Positions 9,067 to 19,318 of a stretch of 64,000 bases of DNA are shown here, piece after piece. Each line of letters begins with the position of its first letter. Within the stretch, counting starts at the first letter, position 1. The stretch spans positions 29,792,986 through 29,856,985 of the forward strand of contig NC_135355.1 of assembly GCF_051622035.1 (NCBI RefSeq). The letters are read 5' to 3'. The DNA comes from Arctopsyche grandis (taxonomy: Eukaryota > Arthropoda > Insecta > Trichoptera > Hydropsychidae). A program made the position numbers and the translations under genes. The notes beneath the pieces were generated by a model. That model was given only the letters and a program-made list of their open reading frames with translations, had not been told where the DNA came from and did no database searches.

Positions 9067-9089
9067 AAAGTGTATTAGAATGTAGTGAA

Positions 9090-9993
9090 CAGTGGTTCTC
9101 AGGCGAAATTTTACCGTGGCCGCACAGGTGATAATAGTGGTCCCATGGAAATGTCTGGTGGCCGCACCAAATTTAATCAAATAAATTAAAGTTACAAAAA
9201 AAAGTGGATCGATTTATTCATAAAATAAAATAAATTGCTCAATACTCCTTATATTGCAAATGGAAATTGCTCAATACTCCTTTCTTCCAATGCAAGCCGC
9301 ATTGCTACTTCTAAGTGCTTTACACTGAATGATCTTTCGCAATATACGGTAGTGGGAAAAATAGACAATATTAATAAAGCAATTGTTGCCAAATCTTTGT
9401 ATTGGTTTGTTTCATTGTCAACGTATATTTCCGACCAAAATTTTTGAACCGAAATATTATTAAAATGGTTATTAAGTACTTGATCATGACAAATTTCTAA
9501 TACTAAATTTTTTACGTTAGCCCAGTTAATTAATCTCAATACTGAAAATGATTTTAATCTATTTTGTAGTACTATGAAATTTTCATTTGTCATCATAATA
9601 AAAGGGGAACATACAAAAGAAACAGTTTTAAAAAAATTCAATTCTTCGAACCCTTTATCAATTTCCAGATTCAAAGATTTAAAACACTCTATTATTTTAA
9701 ATTTTAATTTTAATTTTGAAGTTGTGTCTGTCATCTTATCTATCAAATCACTAACAGAAGACAAAATTGAAAAATTGTCATTTTCAACTTATGTCACAAG
9801 GCTTTGCGCTATATTTTTTAGTTTGTCAATGATGAGCATGGTTTCTACTATTGTTAAGTTACTTTTTTGTAGTTTTTAAAATATATATATTTTTTTTAAA
9901 TATTAGTATTATTTACTATTAAGTCGCTGGTGGCCGCAGTAAAATCCACTAGTGGCCGCATGCGGCCACCGTGGCCGCACTTGAGAACCACTG
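9090..9993 (-). mobile_element. Decayed hAT transposon copy
   Basis: The ends CAGTGGTTCTCA and TGAGAACCACTG are the classic hAT-type termini. Subterminal GTGGCCGCA repeats occur at both ends (near 9116, 9151, 9929 and 9952-9980). It contains a hAT transposase C-terminal fragment on the minus strand. The flanking 8-mers (GTAGTGAA and CTCTACAA) do not match, so the target duplication is lost or one end is rearranged. At 904 bp it is far shorter than an autonomous hAT (typically 2.5-5 kb), so it is an internally deleted, immobile copy. It lies only 15 bp beyond the target duplication of the preceding MITE. Confidence 0.75.
9249..9792 (-). pseudogene. hAT-like transposase C-terminal fragment
   Basis: The minus-strand frame is open for about 180 codons without a credible ATG start (a TTG lies at the apparent N-terminus). 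Its C-terminal part, KFWSEIYV then LATIALLILSIFPTTVYCERSFS, matches the hAT dimerisation region, in which a leucine-rich helix is followed by P-T-x3-ERSFS. The DDE/RNase H-like catalytic core and the BED zinc finger are absent. It resembles the hAT-derived group related to GTF2I-repeat-domain-type proteins, but the exact family cannot be settled here. It is a remnant, enclosed by hAT termini. Confidence 0.7.
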
Positions 9994-10009
9994 CTCTACA
10001 ATATGATTT

Positions 10010-10135
10010 TCGGTCACCATCCTGATAGCTGGGACCAACTTGGCCATGTTGGGTTGCTACTGCTTTACTTCCTTCCCGCCCATTATATTAAATAGTCGTG
10101 TCTTCGACAATTCCGTCGTTTCACTTCATACGCCC
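10010..10135 (+). mobile_element. Possible decayed LTR fragment
   Basis: The stretch GGGACCAACTTGG...TTGCTACTGCT...ATTATATTAAATAG...CGTTTCACTTCATA resembles, with many substitutions, the LTR-like end at about 3358-3472. Both finish just before a C-rich stretch. This suggests a relic of a related gypsy family. Support is alignment by eye only. Confidence 0.35.
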
Positions 10136-10698
10136 CCCATAAGAAGATTTTAGCTGTAATACAGACTAAATCCAAATAATTAAGAAGAAAAAAAAAATCC
10201 TAATAAACCAGATATCAGCTATATATGTATGTATGTACATAAAAATACACTCTTCAACTTCTTCCCTTCGTGATTTTTACATAATATTATGAATATCGAC
10301 CACAAATTCGAATATAAATATACTATTTTTGCCAGTTATATTTAGTATTTCAGTTATATTACATATTTTCTTATAAATTGTAACATTACACTTTTATTTA
10401 AAATAAAATATTGTAACAAATTCGTCTTGTCTTTGGAACAAAAAGATGGGTAAAAAGGTTATATCCCAAATGTAAATCGCTACCAAGATAACCGCCGCTA
10501 AGAAAATATATACATATATATACGTAGTGTTGGAATTGAACGAAAGGCTGATGTATGGGCTATGGCTGAGAAAGGGTATATAAGGACCGATAGTAAGGAG
10601 AGGATGGAAAGTGGCAGAGGGAGCGAAAGCGACCGCTATTTTACAAGAAAAATGGCAAAAGCAAAATAGATCCATAAATTACATTGTAAATTACATTT
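10136..10698. other. AT-rich spacer before the satellite array
   Basis: This is gene-free DNA with TATATA/TACATA simple-sequence patches around 10,220 and 10,506. The short minus-strand ORF in it (10,394-10,675) has no recognisable domain and low complexity. Nothing else was seen up to the first satellite monomer. Confidence 0.5.
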
Positions 10699-11462
10699 CG
10701 AGATTGTAAGATATACACAAAACTCGCTAACCTCACCAAACATCACCCAACCTAACCTAACCATCACCGGATTTAAAGAATTCGATATTGCAAGATATAC
10801 ACAAAACGTGCTAACCAAACCAAACCTAACCCAACCTAACCTAACCATCACCGGAATCAAAGATTTCGAGATTGTAAGATATACACAAAACGTGCTAACC
10901 TCACCAAACCTCACCCAACCTAACCTTACCATCACCGGATTTAAAGAATTCGACATTGAAGTATTTACACAAAACGGACTAACCTCACCAAACCTCACCC
11001 AACCTAACCTAAACTCCACCGGAAACAAAGAATTCGAGATTGAAAGATATATAGAAAACTCGTTAAACTCACCAAACCTTTCTCAACCAGACCTTACATT
11101 AACCGGAATCAAAGAATTCGACATTGCAAGATATACACAAAACGGGATAACCTCACCAAACCTCACCAAACCTAACCTAACCTAACCATCACCGGAATCA
11201 AAGAATTCGACATTGCAAGATAAACACAAAACACGCTAACCTCACTAAATCTCAACCAACCTAACCGAACCATCACCAGAATCAAAAAATTCAACATTGC
11301 AAGATATACACAAAACGTGCTAACCTCACCAAACCTAACCCAACCTAACCTAACCATCATCGGAATCAAAGAATTCGAGATTGTAAGATATACACAAAAC
11401 GTGCTAACCACACCAAACCTCACCCAACCTAAACTAACCATAACCGGATTCAAAGAATTCGA
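10699..11462 (-). repeat. Satellite array, inverted block (about 9 monomers)
   Basis: About nine monomers of the composite satellite lie here with the C-rich strand (CCTAACC) on +, opposite to the remaining 50 kb. Each carries GAATTC and the unit-specific GATTGTAAGATATACAC stretch. They are more diverged from one another than monomers deeper in the array, as expected at an array edge. Confidence 0.9.
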
Positions 11463-11472
11463 CAATTATTTA
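11463..11472. other. Head-to-head inversion junction of the satellite
   Basis: Monomer orientation switches here. To the left the minus strand reads GTCGAATTCTTTGAATCCGG; to the right the plus strand reads TTTAAATCCGGTGATGG. The short AATTATT between them is the only sequence not belonging to a monomer. No transposon lies at the junction. Confidence 0.85.
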
Positions 11473-12662
11473 AATCCGGTGATGGATAGATAAGGTTGGG
11501 TGAGGTTTGGTGAGGTTAGCACGTTTTGTGTTATATCTTGCAATGTCGAATTCTTTGATTCCGGTGATGGTTAGGTTAGGTTGGGTGAGGTATGGTGAGG
11601 TAAGCCCGTTTTGTGTATATCATGCAATGTCGAATTCTTAAAATCCGGTGTAGGTTGGGTTAGCTTTGGTGAGGTTAGCGAGTTTTGTGTATATCTTGCA
11701 ATGTCGAATTCTTTGAATACGGTGATGGTTAGGTTCGGTTGGGCTAAGTTTGGTGAGGTTAGCGAGTTTCCTGTATATCTTACAATCTCGAATTCTTTGA
11801 TTACGGTGATGGTCCTTAGGTTAGGTTGGGTTAGGTTTGGTGAGGTTAGCACGTTTTGTGTATATCTTGCAATGTCGAACTCTTTGATTCCGGTGATGGT
11901 TAGGTTAGGTTGGGTGAGGTTTGGCGAGGTTAGCACGTTTTGTGTTATATCTTACAATCTCGAATTCTTTGATTCCGGTGATAGTCCTTAGGTTAGGTTG
12001 GGTTAGGTTTGGTGAGGTTAGCACGTTTTGTGTATATCTTGCAATGTCGAACTCTTTGATTCCGGTGATGGTTAGGTTAGGTTGGGTTAGGTTTGGTGAG
12101 GTTAGCACGTTTTGTGTTATATCTTGCAATGTCGAACTCTTTGATTCCGGTGATGGTTAGGTTAGGTTGGGTTAGGTTTCGTGAGGTTAGCGAATTTTGT
12201 GTATAACTTACAATCTCGAATTCTTTGATTTCGGTGATGGTTAGGTTAGGTTGGGTGAGGAATGGTGAGGTAAGCCCGTTTTGTGTATATCATGCAATGT
12301 CGAATTCTTAAAATCCGGTGTAGGTTGGGTTAGCTTTGGTGAGGTTAGCGAGTTTTGTGTATATCTTGCAATGTCGAATTCTTTGAATACGGTGATGGTT
12401 AGGTTCGGTTGGGCTAAGTTTGGTGAGGTTAGCGAGTTTCCTGTATATCTTACAATCTCGAATTCATTGATTCCGGTGATGGTCCTTAGGTTAGGTTGGG
12501 TTAGGTTTGGTGAGGTTAGCACGTTTTGTGTATATCTTGCAATGTCGAACTCTTTGATTCCGGTGATGGTTAGGTTAGGTTGGGTGAGGTTTGGCGAGGT
12601 TAGCACGTTTTGTGTTATATCTTACAATCTCGAATTCTTTGATTCCGGTGATGGTCCTTAGG

Positions 12663-14164
12663 TTAGGTTGGGTTAGGTTTGGTGAGGTTAGCACGTTTTG
12701 TGTTATATCTTGCAATGTCGAACTCTTTGATTCCGGTGATGGTTAGGTTAGGTTGGGTTAGGTTTCGTGAGGTTAGCGAATTTTGTGTATAACTTACAAT
12801 CTCGAATTCTTTGATTTCGGTGATGGTTAGGTTAGGTTGGGTTAGGTTTCGTGAAGTTAGCGAGTTTTGTTTACAACTTACAATCTCGAATTCTTTGATT
12901 TCGGTGATGGTTAGGTTAGGTTGGGTTAGGTTTGGTGATTTTTGGGAAAATCTTACAATCTCGAATTCTTTGAATACGGTGATGGTTAGGTTCGGTTGGG
13001 CTAAGTTTGGTGAGGTTAGCGAGTTTCCTGTATATCTTACAATCTCGAATTCTTTGATTCCGGTGATGGTCCTTAGGTTAGGTTGGGTTAGGTTTGGTGA
13101 GGTTAGCACGTTTTGTGTTATATCTTGCAATGTCGAACTCTTTGATTCCGGTGATGGTTAGGTTAGGTTGGGTGAGGTATGGTGAGGTAAGCCCGTTTTG
13201 TGTATATCATGCAATGTCGAATTCTTAAAATCCGGTGTAGGTTGGGTTAGCTTTGGTGAGGTTAGCGAGTTTTGTGTATATCTTGCAATGTCGAATTCTT
13301 TGATTCCGGTGATGGTCCTTAGGTTAGGTTGGGTTAGGTTTGGTGAGGTTAGCACGTTTTGTGTATATCTTGCAATGTCGAACTCTTTGATTCCGGTGAT
13401 GGTTAGGTTAGGTTGGGTTAGGTTTGGTGAGGTTAGCACGTTTTGTGTTATATCTTGCAATGTCGAACTCTTTGATTCCGGTGATGGTTAGGTTAGGTTG
13501 GGTTAGGTTTCGTGAGGTTAGCGAATTTTGTGTATAACTTACAATCTCGAATTCTTTGATTTCGGTGATGGTTAGGTTAGGTTGGGTGAGGAATGGTGAG
13601 GTAAGCCCGTTTTGTGTATATCATGCAATGTCGAATTCTTAAAATCCGGTGTAGGTTGGGTTAGCTTTGGTGAGGTTAGCGAGTTTTGTGTATATCTTGC
13701 AATGTCGAATTCTTTGAATACGGTGATGGTTAGGTTCGGTTGGGCTAAGTTTGGTGAGGTTAGCGAGTTTCCTGTATATCTTACAATCTCGAATTCATTG
13801 ATTCCGGTAATGGTCCTTAGGTTAGGTTGGGTTAGGTTTGGTGAGGTTAGCACGTTTTGTGTATATCTTGCAATGTCGAACTCTTTGAATACGGTGATGG
13901 TTAGGTTCGGTTGGGCTAAGTTTGGTGAGGTTAGCGAGTTTCCTGTATATCTTACAATCTCGAATTCATTGATTCCGGTGATGGTCCTTAGGTTAGGTTG
14001 GGTTAGGTTTGGTGAGGTTAGCACGTTTTGTGTATATCTTGCAATGTCGAACTCTTTGATTCCGGTGATGGTTAGGTTAGGTTGGGTGAGGTTTGGCGAG
14101 GTTAGCACGTTTTGTGTTATATCTTACAATCTCGAATTCTTTGATTCCGGTGATGGTCCTTAGG
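12663..14164 (+). repeat. 1502-bp higher-order repeat, copy 1
   Basis: About 18 monomers form a unit repeated with an exact 1502-bp offset. Every distinctive variant inside, such as the GGTGATTTTTGGGAAAATC monomer and the TTCCTGTATATC monomer, recurs in the same order in the next copy. Confidence 0.88.
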
Positions 14165-15666
14165 TTAGGTTGGGTTAGGTTTGGTGAGGTTAGCACGTTT
14201 TGTGTTATATCTTGCAATGTCGAACTCTTTGATTCCGGTGATGGTTAGGTTAGGTTGGGTTAGGTTTCGTGAGGTTAGCGAATTTTGTGTATAACTTACA
14301 ATCTCGAATTCTTTGATTTCGGTGATGGTTAGGTTAGGTTGGGTTAGGTTTCGTGAAGTTAGCGAGTTTTGTTTACAACTTACAATCTCGAATTCTTTGA
14401 TTTCGGTGATGGTTAGGTTAGGTTGGGTTAGGTTTGGTGATTTTTGGGAAAATCTTACAATCTCGAATTCTTTGAATACGGTGATGGTTAGGTTCGGTTG
14501 GGCTAAGTTTGGTGAGGTTAGCGAGTTTCCTGTATATCTTACAATCTCGAATTCTTTGATTCCGGTGATGGTCCTTAGGTTAGGTTGGGTTAGGTTTGGT
14601 GAGGTTAGCACGTTTTGTGTTATATCTTGCAATGTCGAACTCTTTGATTCCGGTGATGGTTAGGTTAGGTTGGGTGAGGTATGGTGAGGTAAGCCCGTTT
14701 TGTGTATATCATGCAATGTCGAATTCTTAAAATCCGGTGTAGGTTGGGTTAGCTTTGGTGAGGTTAGCGAGTTTTGTGTATATCTTGCAATGTCGAATTC
14801 TTTGATTCCGGTGATGGTCCTTAGGTTAGGTTGGGTTAGGTTTGGTGAGGTTAGCACGTTTTGTGTATATCTTGCAATGTCGAACTCTTTGATTCCGGTG
14901 ATGGTTAGGTTAGGTTGGGTTAGGTTTGGTGAGGTTAGCACGTTTTGTGTTATATCTTGCAATGTCGAACTCTTTGATTCCGGTGATGGTTAGGTTAGGT
15001 TGGGTTAGGTTTCGTGAGGTTAGCGAATTTTGTGTATAACTTACAATCTCGAATTCTTTGATTTCGGTGATGGTTAGGTTAGGTTGGGTGAGGAATGGTG
15101 AGGTAAGCCCGTTTTGTGTATATCATGCAATGTCGAATTCTTAAAATCCGGTGTAGGTTGGGTTAGCTTTGGTGAGGTTAGCGAGTTTTGTGTATATCTT
15201 GCAATGTCGAATTCTTTGAATACGGTGATGGTTAGGTTCGGTTGGGCTAAGTTTGGTGAGGTTAGCGAGTTTCCTGTATATCTTACAATCTCGAATTCAT
15301 TGATTCCGGTAATGGTCCTTAGGTTAGGTTGGGTTAGGTTTGGTGAGGTTAGCACGTTTTGTGTATATCTTGCAATGTCGAACTCTTTGAATACGGTGAT
15401 GGTTAGGTTCGGTTGGGCTAAGTTTGGTGAGGTTAGCGAGTTTCCTGTATATCTTACAATCTCGAATTCATTGATTCCGGTGATGGTCCTTAGGTTAGGT
15501 TGGGTTAGGTTTGGTGAGGTTAGCACGTTTTGTGTATATCTTGCAATGTCGAACTCTTTGATTCCGGTGATGGTTAGGTTAGGTTGGGTGAGGTTTGGCG
15601 AGGTTAGCACGTTTTGTGTTATATCTTACAATCTCGAATTCTTTGATTCCGGTGATGGTCCTTAGG
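14165..15666 (+). repeat. 1502-bp higher-order repeat, copy 2
   Basis: This tandem copy of 12,663-14,164 appears identical or nearly so by eye. A third, partial copy starts at 15,667 and is followed by a 415-bp (five-monomer) internal duplication (15,815 and 16,230). Confidence 0.88.
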
Positions 15667-17932
15667 TTAGGTTGGGTTAGGTTTGGTGAGGTTAGCACGT
15701 TTTGTGTTATATCTTGCAATGTCGAACTCTTTGATTCCGGTGATGGTTAGGTTAGGTTGGGTTAGGTTTCGTGAGGTTAGCGAATTTTGTGTATAACTTA
15801 CAATCTCGAATTCTTTGATTTCGGTGATGGTTAGGTTAGGTTGGGTTAGGTTTCGTGAAGTTAGCGAGTTTTGTTTACAACTTACAATCTCGAATTCTTT
15901 GATTTCGGTGATGGTTAGGTTAGGTTGGGTTAGGTTTGGTGATTTTTGGGAAAATCTTACAATCTCGAATTCTTTGAATACGGTGATGGTTAGGTTCGGT
16001 TGGGCTAAGTTTGGTGAGGTTAGCGAGTTTCCTGTATATCTTACAATCTCGAATTCTTTGATTCCGGTGATGGTCCTTAGGTTAGGTTGGGTTAGGTTTG
16101 GTGAGGTTAGCACGTTTTGTGTTATATCTTGCAATGTCGAACTCTTTGATTCCGGTGATGGTTAGGTTAGGTTGGGTTAGGTTTCGTGAGGTTAGCGAAT
16201 TTTGTGTATAACTTACAATCTCGAATTCTTTGATTTCGGTGATGGTTAGGTTAGGTTGGGTTAGGTTTCGTGAAGTTAGCGAGTTTTGTTTACAACTTAC
16301 AATCTCGAATTCTTTGATTTCGGTGATGGTTAGGTTAGGTTGGGTTAGGTTTGGTGATTTTTGTGAAAATCTTACAATCTCGAATTCTTTGAATACGGTG
16401 ATGGTTAGGTTCGGTTGGGCTAAGTTTGGTGAGGTTAGCGAGTTTCCTGTATATCTTACAATCTCGAATTCTTTGATTCCGGTGATGGTCCTTAGGTTAG
16501 GTTGGGTTAGGTTTGGTGAGGTTAGCACGTTTTGTGTATATCTTGCAATGTCGAACTCTTTGATTCCGGTGATGGTTAGGTTAGGTTGGGTGAGGTTTGG
16601 CGAGGTTAGCACGTTTTGTGTTATATCTTACAATCTCGAATTCTTTGATTCCGGTGATGGTCCTTAGGTTAGGTTGGGTTAGGTTTGGTGAGGTTAGCAC
16701 GTTTTGTGTTATATCTTGCAATGTCGAACTCTTTGATTCCGGTGATGGTTAGGTTAGGTTGGGTTAGGTTTCGTGAGGTTAGCGAATTTTGTGTATAACT
16801 TACAATCTCGAATTCTTTGATTTCGGTGATGGTTAGGTTAGGTTGGGTTAGGTTTGGTGATTTTTGTGAAAATCTTACAATCTCGAATTCTTTGATTTCG
16901 GTGATGGTTAGGTAAGATTGGGTTAGGTTTCGTGAGGTTAGCGAGTTTTGTGTATAACTTACAATCTCGAATGCTTTGATTTCGGTGATGGTTAGGTGAG
17001 GTTGGGTTAGGTTTTGTGAGGTTAGCGAGTTTTGTGTAAATCTTACAATCTCGACTTCTTTGATTTCGGAGATGGTTGGGTTAGGTAGGGTAAGGTTTGG
17101 TGAGGTTAGTGAGTTTTATGTAAATCTGACAATCTGGAATTCTTTGAATTCGGTGTTATTTAGGTTAGGTTTGGTGAGGTTACCACGTTTTGTGTATATT
17201 TTTGCAATGTCTAATTCTTTGATTTCGGTCATGGTTAGGTTAAGTTGGGTTAGCTTTGGTGAGGTTAGCGAGTTTTGTGTAAATCTAACAATCTCCAATT
17301 CTTTGATTTCGGAGATGGTAAGGTAATGTTGGGTTAGGTTATGTGAGGTAAGCGAGTTTTTTGTAAAATTTACAATCTCAAATTCTTTGATTTCGGTGAT
17401 GGTTAGGTTAGGTTGGGTTAGGTTTGGTGAGTTTTGTGAAAATCTAACAATCTTATTTCTTTGATTTCGGTGATGGTAAGGTTAGGTTGGGTTAGGTTTG
17501 GTGAGGTAAGCACGTTTTGTGTATATTTTTGCAATGTCGAATTCTTTGATTTCGGTAATGGATAGGTGACGTTGGGTTAGGTTTCGTGAAGATAGTGAGT
17601 TTTGTGTATAACTTACAATCACGAATTCTTTGATTTCGGTGATGGTTAGGTAAGGTAGGGTTAGGTTTGTGAGGTTAGTGGGTTTTATGTAAATCTTACA
17701 ATCTCGAATTCTTTGATTTCGGTGATGGTTAGGTCAGGTTAGGTTAGGTTTGGTGAGTTTTGTGAGAATCTTACAATCTCACATTCTTTGAATTCGGTGT
17801 TGTTTAGGTTAGGTTGGGTTAGGTTTGGTGAAGTTAGCACGTTTTGTGTATATTTTTGCAATGTCGAATTCTTTGATTTCGGTGATGGTTAGGTTAGGTT
17901 GGGTTAGGTTTCGTGAGGTTAGCGAGTTTTGT

Positions 17933-17942
17933 ATATAACTTA
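17933..17942 (+). other. Left target-site duplication of Jockey element
   Basis: ATATAACTTA is part of a satellite monomer and is repeated at 22,262-22,271 directly after the poly(A) tail region. The monomer is interrupted at this point and resumes after the second copy. Confidence 0.75.
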
Positions 17943-18109
17943 CGACTCGTCTCTCGACGCTCCGTGCAAACGGACGTACCGAAGACGTACTCTCTGTGCG
18001 AGCGCTCATAATACAGCGATACGCCATACCGTCAAAAAACCCACACCTTTTAACATACACAACAAACACCTCCCACAAAACGAACACCAAAAGAACACAT
18101 GTTGGCACC

Positions 18110-19318
18110 ATGCGAGGATCCATCCTGAAAAAGCGACTGAAGAAGTCACTGATAACTACAACTGAAGCTCCTCAACCAGGCTGCTCTCAGACCGCTCAGA
18201 TGGAGACCGAGTGGCAGTTTCCAAAACATACGGCAAAGAACGTGAAAGATGTTGCTCCTGAATTTAAAATTCAGGAGAAAAACAAATTTGAAGGGCTCTC
18301 GGAAGTTTCCGATGTCCCCAGAAGCGGTGGAAGAATCCCGCCCATCATCATGACAGCTACTGGCACTCACGGCAGCATGATCGAGTCGATCAAGAAGTTT
18401 GTAAAAGACTTCATAATGACTTACATTGGTCAAAATAATGTCAAGATACAATGTAAAAGTCTTGAAGACTTTAAAAAACTTCGGGATGGATTGACACCAG
18501 ACCGACAATTCCATACCTTTTCCAGGAAGGAGGAAAAGGAAATAAAAAGTGTCGTACGTGGCTTGCCGAAATTGCCGGAAGCTGATATTAAAGATGACAT
18601 CATCAGACAGGGATTCCCTGTAACCAAAGTCATACAGATGAAGACGAAGGAGCCTAGGAGCAACGCCACCGAGCTATACTTGGTGTTCTTCGAGCCATCG
18701 GTATCGGCAAAGAAGATTAAAGAAATCCGGTACATCTGTTACACAAAGGTCAGTGTCGTTAAATATACTAGTTAATCTCAAAATATTACTCAATGTTTCA
18801 GATGCCAAGAATATGGACACGCTGCGAAAAACTGCAATCGGCAGGCCAAGTGCGTCAAATGTGCCGGCGCTCACCTCACCGCACAATGCAATCAAGGGAT
18901 AGTTACCCCTGCTGTCTGCTCAGGCTGTTCAGGATCTCACCCCGCTAACTTCAAAGACTGTCCAAAAAGACAGAGCTATTTGAAAATGCTGGAATCGAGG
19001 AAGAATCGAGCATCAATCTTCAAAGCCAACCCTTGGAAACTCCCAGTGGTGCAGTCACAAAATATCCCGGTCGTTAACGATCATAACTTCCCAAAGCTAC
19101 CGACCATTAAAACTCCTTCACCAAATATCCCAAATATCCCTATAAAACCCCAACAACCAACCAATCCCAACATTCAGCCAACAACAGACCTAACTTCCAT
19201 GGCGTCTATGGCGAAGATGTTGAAGATCCTCCAGGAGATTCGTGCCAAGGCCAGCGGTTGCACCGACAAACTAGAGCTGGCACTCATGCTTGTCGAATAT
19301 CTCGATGTCTTTGATTAA
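18110..19318 (+). pseudogene. Jockey ORF1 (Gag-like nucleic-acid-binding protein), one internal stop
   Basis: The frame runs from ATG 18,110 to TAA 19,316-19,318 (402 codons) with one internal TAA at 18,773-18,775. The N-terminal third is basic and Pro/Thr-rich. The middle part resembles the RRM-like/PRE_C2HC region of Jockey Gag proteins. Directly after the internal stop come three CCHC-type zinc knuckles, beginning CFRCQEYGHAAKNC, CVKCAGAHLTAQC and CSGCSGSHPANFKDC. The tail is Pro/Asn-rich. In active elements this protein binds the RNA and forms the RNP. The stop would remove all three knuckles. An upstream in-frame GTG at 17,996 lengthens the frame but is not a plausible insect start. Confidence 0.85.

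Larger units (their letters stand above)
11473..17942 (+). repeat. Satellite array, forward block left of the Jockey insertion
   Basis: Tandem monomers of about 84-86 bp are G-rich on the + strand. Up to about 16,745 many carry the GATTCCGG variant and a CCTT insertion within the pentamer block (ATGGTCCTTAGG). After that the GATTTCGG variant dominates and monomers become more diverse. A 1502-bp higher-order unit repeats within 12,663-16,200. The long repetitive ORFs on both strands follow from the period and have no codon-level support as genes. Confidence 0.93.
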
